NCBI GenBank assembly: GCA_028583605.1 | Contig: CM053337.1 | Location: forward strand, 15,023,639 to 15,087,638 | DNA length: 64,000 bases | Source of the DNA: Dastarcus helophoroides | Lineage: Eukaryota; Arthropoda; Insecta; Coleoptera; Bothrideridae | Direction: 5' to 3' | Shown here: piece by piece, positions 38,201 through 44,200 of the stretch | How positions within the stretch are numbered: position 1 is the first letter of the stretch | Layout: each line of letters begins with the position of its first letter | Made by a program: the position numbers and the translations under genes | Notes under the pieces: model-generated | The model's database searches: none | Seen by the model: only the letters and a program-made list of their open reading frames with translations | What the model was told of the DNA's origin: nothing

Positions 38201-41200
38201 AGTCATCACCATCGCGAAACAGAAAATGGCATGTAAAAAATTCAGCCCCAGCCTGCTCGGTATCCCCGAAGAGGAACATTCCCAAATCGATTCGCCCTTG
38301 TACGGAGGGTCGGTGACTCGACGCTCCAGTCTAATCAGCTTGAAGCGCGAAAACAGCCGAAGAAAAACCTGTTCCGGCTGTCCGGGTTGCGAACCCCAAG
38401 ACATCAACAACTTATGCGGTAAATTGCCGGATTTACCATCCTTGGGGGCATGCAGGAACTGCTCCTTGAGTAGCGACGTCAAGCAGAGGAGTATCAGAAA
38501 GTGGTTGGAGGACGTTCCGATTTTAAAACCGAGCGTGGATGCGTTCGATGACAATTATAAGCCACCTAAGCGGATCCGTTCGCCTAGTAGGGATTCCTCA
38601 CAGGGAGTGGGGAAGGGAGGAAACGCTCGAATATGCTCAAGTGGCTACCTCAATGTGGCGAAGGAGGTAAACGGGGGGCCGAATCGGGACCAAATTTACA
38701 CCAATGTGGCGAAGGAAGTAGGGGAAAGGAGGACAAGATCGCCAGCTAGGTCTCTGCCCCCCAATTACAGCGACTCGATTGCGAGGACGCGCTCACCCAG
38801 GTAATAGCGCCTGATCTAACCTGTCGACTAGATTAACTCTAGTCTAGTCTCTAGATTTCCGAATTTTCATCAAAATTTTGACCTGTTTGGTTTTCTTGTA
38901 TCGAGTAATTCGAAAAATGGAGCTGTTAAATTTCCAAAAAAATTCGAATTTTAAAGAAAAATGACGACGTTGCTCAAAGCGAAACTCGGTTGGGTCATAG
39001 CAAGTATTTCTGGTCCATAGAAGCTCATCACTAACTACTTCCACAACAAAATATTAGATTGCCAATCTCAGAAGAAATATATTTTTTACAGATTCTTCTT
39101 CAATTTTCTACTGACAAATGCTTGAGGGATAGTTTCTCTACTTTTCGATAATTACTCACTTTACAAATTATTATTAAATTGACTTATCCAACTATGGACT
39201 GTATCTATGATCTGTTGCAGACCTTTGTCCGAAAGAGCGGAATCGCCGAGTCCCGTTCGAGAGAAGCGCATCCAAAAAATCCCGATCCCGAAGAAGTCTG
39301 TCTGTAAGCCGAAACGTCCACCGCCGAAACCGCCATGTAAAAGCCCCAAGAACCCCAGATCGAGCGCCAAAGCGCCCAAGCCGGATAAGTTAGACCAACT
39401 CAATCAATTACAAAGCGCAAGCGTTGAACCCGATCCCGATAAAGAAGAGATTAAGATCCCGACGTTGACCAAGAAGCATATGAAGGCAGTAATTGAGGAA
39501 TTCTCGATCCAACGAGGCATCAGTAATCTGGATAAGAGGTTTTGCGATTACGACACCGACAGTTTGGAGCGAACTAATAACGAACCGAGTGAATACGCGG
39601 AGGTGTCTTCGTCTCAACCTAGTCCAAGTTTGAGCGCTGCTCTACCAATGGAGGAAGAACTGACTATGAGGAACGCGATTTTCAACACGCAGACAGGCAG
39701 TAGAACCATTTCCAAAATTAACGGGATGAAGCAGGAAGATGAATACGAATTGATTCTACTGCAGAACAATGACGTGTTTAATTTACCGAAATTGTTCCAG
39801 AAGAACAAAGGTTACAGCCTAGTGACTGAAGTCTATGTCAACAACGGTTACAACTACAGCAGCGCCCCCTCCTCCCCTACAGATTCGAATAGTTCGACGA
39901 TGGACAAATCGTTGAAGATAATGTCAGTGGATAACGAACCGGGGAAGTTGCTGATCCAAGTCGAGGATTGCGCCGACCATTACATCCCAGTTGAAGACGC
40001 TAACGATTTCGAACCAGATACCCTAGATCGTAAGACTGCGAAACCCAAAGAAGATGACGTCGTAGAGAAAACCAGCCATATTTTGCTCAAATCAACGGGT
40101 ACTTTCAAAACGGAAACCACCACGAACGAAGCGTCGGATAACTTGGATTTGCATAAGTGTTTTGGGAGTCTAAGGGAAATTTACGAAGCCAAAACCAAAG
40201 GTTTGCTGAAGGTGAATGGGGCTCTCATTCCGAGCGCGTTGGAGATGAAGGAAGGGAGGATGCTCTCTTTGGAAGATAGACATTCCAAGCGCCAGAGGAT
40301 GACTAGTCCCGGGATACCGCCCGATGTTATTCCGCCGCCGCCCCACAACCATTCGCCCCTTTACGAGTACCCCAAACCCCCAGTGCCAGTACAATACCCA
40401 GGTGAAATTTCTACTACTTTAGCACTTATTCTAATTAGGCAGCATCAGCTCAAACTCATTTTTTTGTTCTTCACTTTGAGATCATTACTGACTCGGTTTG
40501 AACTCACAAAATTTTTTTATTTTAACTTGCCGAGCCTTACAATGGACTCGGTAATCTAAAATAATGTATAATTCAAAATTTTTTGTTTTGCGCAAATTTC
40601 GTTTGTTTCGATTTCATGGATCAAAAAAATCCGAAACAAATGTTGAAATTTGCAGAAATGATTTTTTCCTACACCGATTCTACTGTACCATTTGAGTACA
40701 CCCAACATTTGGGGCCCCTCCACCCAGTTGAGATTAATTAGTATCAAGGGAATGCTGCTATCGCATGTGATCAACATTTGACCAAAAATAACGAAGCTCA
40801 AACTGTTAGACTTTTTAAAGAAATTTGACTTTTTTGAATTTTCAAAATGTCCACATTGGAACACTTTGATTTTTCTCAATATTTTGAAAAAAATCGATTC
40901 TTGAAAATCCACATTTCGAATTCAAGTTTTTGAAAAATTTTGATTTGAAAAAAATCGTTTTTTTTTAATTCCTCTTTCTTTTGAAAATTTCTGGTTTCCT
41001 GAGAAATTCTGTTTTTAAAATGTCATTTTTTTCTTTAATCAAATTTTTCTCAAATTTCCCCCTGGGTTTGAAAATTTCGATCGTTTTTTCAAATTGTCCT
41101 TTAAGGTCACGCGTGGTCAAGGCCGCGTTAGCTCAAGGTCACGACAGTCGGGATTACGATAGCCAGAAATCGCGTGTGTTCAAGGTCACTCAAGTTCGGG

Positions 41201-44200
41201 TTTACGATAGAGGTCACGTGAGTTTAAGGTCGCGAAAACCTAAGGTCACGCGAGTTCAAAGTCACGTAAGTTGAAAGTAACCAAATTCAAGGTCATCCAA
41301 GGTCAAAGTCGTGCTAGCTAAAGGTCACGCGAGTTCAAAGTTCCCTGAACTCAAGACCATTCGCAGTCAAGGTCGTGCTAGCTAAAGGTCACGCGAGTTC
41401 AAAGTTCCCTGACCTCAAGGCCATTCGCAGTCAAGGTCCTGCTAGCTTAAGGTCACGTGAGTTCAAAGTCGTCTAAATTCAAGGTCATTCGAGATCAAGG
41501 TCGTGCTGGCTCAAGGTCACGCAAGTTCAACGTCATGTGATCGCGAAGTCACGTGAACTCAAGGTCACATGAACTCAAAGTTGTGTAAACACTATATAAC
41601 GTGAGGTAAAATGTTCTCTTAAATTTCTGAAAATTTCATCTTTCGATTTTTCTGATTTTTCTTTTGAAAATTTTTGGTTTCCTGAGGAATTCTGTTTTTA
41701 AATGTCATTTTTTTCTTTAATCAGCATTTTTTCAAATTTCCATGTTTTTGAAAATTTCGATCGTTGTTTCAAATATTCCTTTAAGGTCACGCGTGGTCAA
41801 GGCCGCGTTAGCTCCAGGTCACGACAGTTCGGGATTACCATGACCAGAAATCGCGTGTGTTCAAGGTCACTCGAGTTCGGGTTTACGATAGAGGTCACGT
41901 GAGTTTAAGGTCTCGGAAACCTAAGGTCACGCGAGTTCAAAGTCATGTAAGTTGAAAGTAACCAAACTCAAAGTCATCCAAGGTCAAAGTCGTGCTAGCT
42001 AAAAGTCACGCGAGTTTAAGGTTCCCTAAACTCAAGACCATTCGCAGTCAAGGTCGTGCTAGCTTAAGGTCACGTGAATTCAAAGTCGCCCAAATTCAAG
42101 GTCATTCGGGATCAAGGTCGTGCTGGCTCAAGGTCATGCAAGTTCAACGTCATTTGATCTCGAAGTCACGTGAACTCAAAGTTATGTAAACACTATATAA
42201 CTATATAAACTTTGAATTTAATTTTCGATTTTTCGACTTTTTTCCCCAAATTTTTAATTTTTTGTTGAAAGCTTCATCTTTTAAAACTTTAAGCTGAAAA
42301 TTCGTTATTTTTTAAAATCATTTAAAAATCGATTCTTGAAAATCCAAATTTCAAATTCGAGTTTTTGAAAAATTTCGATTTGGAAAAAATCGATTCTTTT
42401 TATTCCTCTTTCTTTTGAAAATTTCTGGTTTTCTGAGGAATTCTGTTTTTTAAATGTCATTTTTTTCTTTAATCAACCTTTTTTCAGATTTTTAAGTTTT
42501 TGAAAATTTCGATCGCTTTTTCAAATTTTCCGTTAAAGTCACGCGTGGTCAAGGCCGCGTTAGCTCAAGGTCACGCGCGTGTTCAAGGTCACTCGAGTTC
42601 GGGTTTACGATAGAGGTCTCATGAGTTTAAGGTCGCGGAAACCTAAGGTCACGCGAGTTCAAAGTAACCAAACTCAAGGTCATCCAAGGTCAAAGCCGTG
42701 CTAGCTAAAGATCACGCGAGTTCAAAGTTCCCTGAACTCAAGGTCATTCGCAGTCAAAGTCGTGCTAGCTAAAGGTCACGCGAGTTCAAAGTTCCCTGAA
42801 CTCAAGGCCATTCGCAGTCAAGGTCCTGCTAGCTTAAGGTCACGCAAATTCAACGTCATGGGATCTCGAAATCACGTGAACTTAAGGTCACATGAACTCA
42901 CTATATAACGTGAGGTAAAATGTTCTCTTAAATTTCTGAAAATTTCATCTTTTTTCTTTTGATTTTCGAACTTGTTTTTATTTAAAATTTAAATCTTTTT
43001 CAAAATTTCTACTCTTTTAAAATTTCGACTCTTTCAAAACATCGACTTTCCATTAAAATGTTGACATTTTGGACAAATTTTTCAAAACTTTGAATTTCTA
43101 TGAACATTCGAATTTATTTTCGATTTTTCGACTATTCTTCCCCAAATTTTTATTTTTGAACGCTTCATCTTTTAAAATTTTAAGCTGAAAATTCGTTATT
43201 TTTAAAATCATCTTTTTTGTTGTTGAAATTTTGACTTTTTTGTGAATTTCAACTTCTTTTGAAAAATTCTGAACCAAACCAGTTTTGGACAAAAATCGTT
43301 TGTCTTATTACATCATCGAATTTTATTAAAAATTTTAAATGTTTCAAAAATTTTCGGTTTTCTGAACAATTGTTTTTTAAACATCGATACTTTTTAAAAT
43401 TTCCAAATTTTTTGTAAATTTCAATCTTTTTTTTTTTGAAATTTTGAGTATCGATATTTCGACTTTTTTGAAAACGGCAAATTTTTCTCGAAGTTTTGTT
43501 TTCAAAGACTTTTTCTCAAAATTTCTTCTTTAAAAATTTGACCCTCGAAGTTGCTGCTGAAAGCTCCAGTCTGCTATGCAAAAATTTCGAATTTTCTTTA
43601 CTGTCTTGGTTCCAAAAGCCAACAGGAGCGATCACCTTAGACCAAGGTCATCCTAATGTGCAGGATAGTTCAAATCATTCTAGATTAAAAGTACGCAAAG
43701 CTAAGATCAGTCATATGTTTAAGGTCATGTGAGGAGAAGGATCAAGGTCGCCAGTGGTCAAAGTCACGTAACCACAAATTCACGTAATTTCAAGGTCTCG
43801 TGCAACTAAGGTCATTTAGGTTCAAGGTTAATAAGTATTTTCTGAAAATATCAACCTATTCCTTAAAATGTTGATAATTTTCGTTGAACGGACCCAACTC
43901 TTTAAATTCGAAAAACCAATTTTTTGGAGTTTCGACCTTTGCTTCGAAACTTCTTCACTTCCTGGATCTGTTACGTGAGTCTAAGGTCACGTTAAATGAC
44001 GCAAGTGGTGTGGTCAATGGCACAAATTCAATTAAATTTAAGGTCACCTGAGCTCAAGATCAGATGCGTTCAAGATCGCATTAGCCTTAGATCAGGTGAG
44101 CTCAAGGCGAATGATCTCAGAATCACGTGAGTTCAAGATCATGTGAGCTCGAGGTCACGTAAGTTCAAGGTCACATAAGGCCAAGGTCACATAGTGCAGT

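Noticed and set aside
38089..38316. Plus-strand frame NHSPHCTPIPSLNRY...
   Set aside because: Out-of-frame reading across the 65-base intron 7; the exon 8 frame is the long open one.
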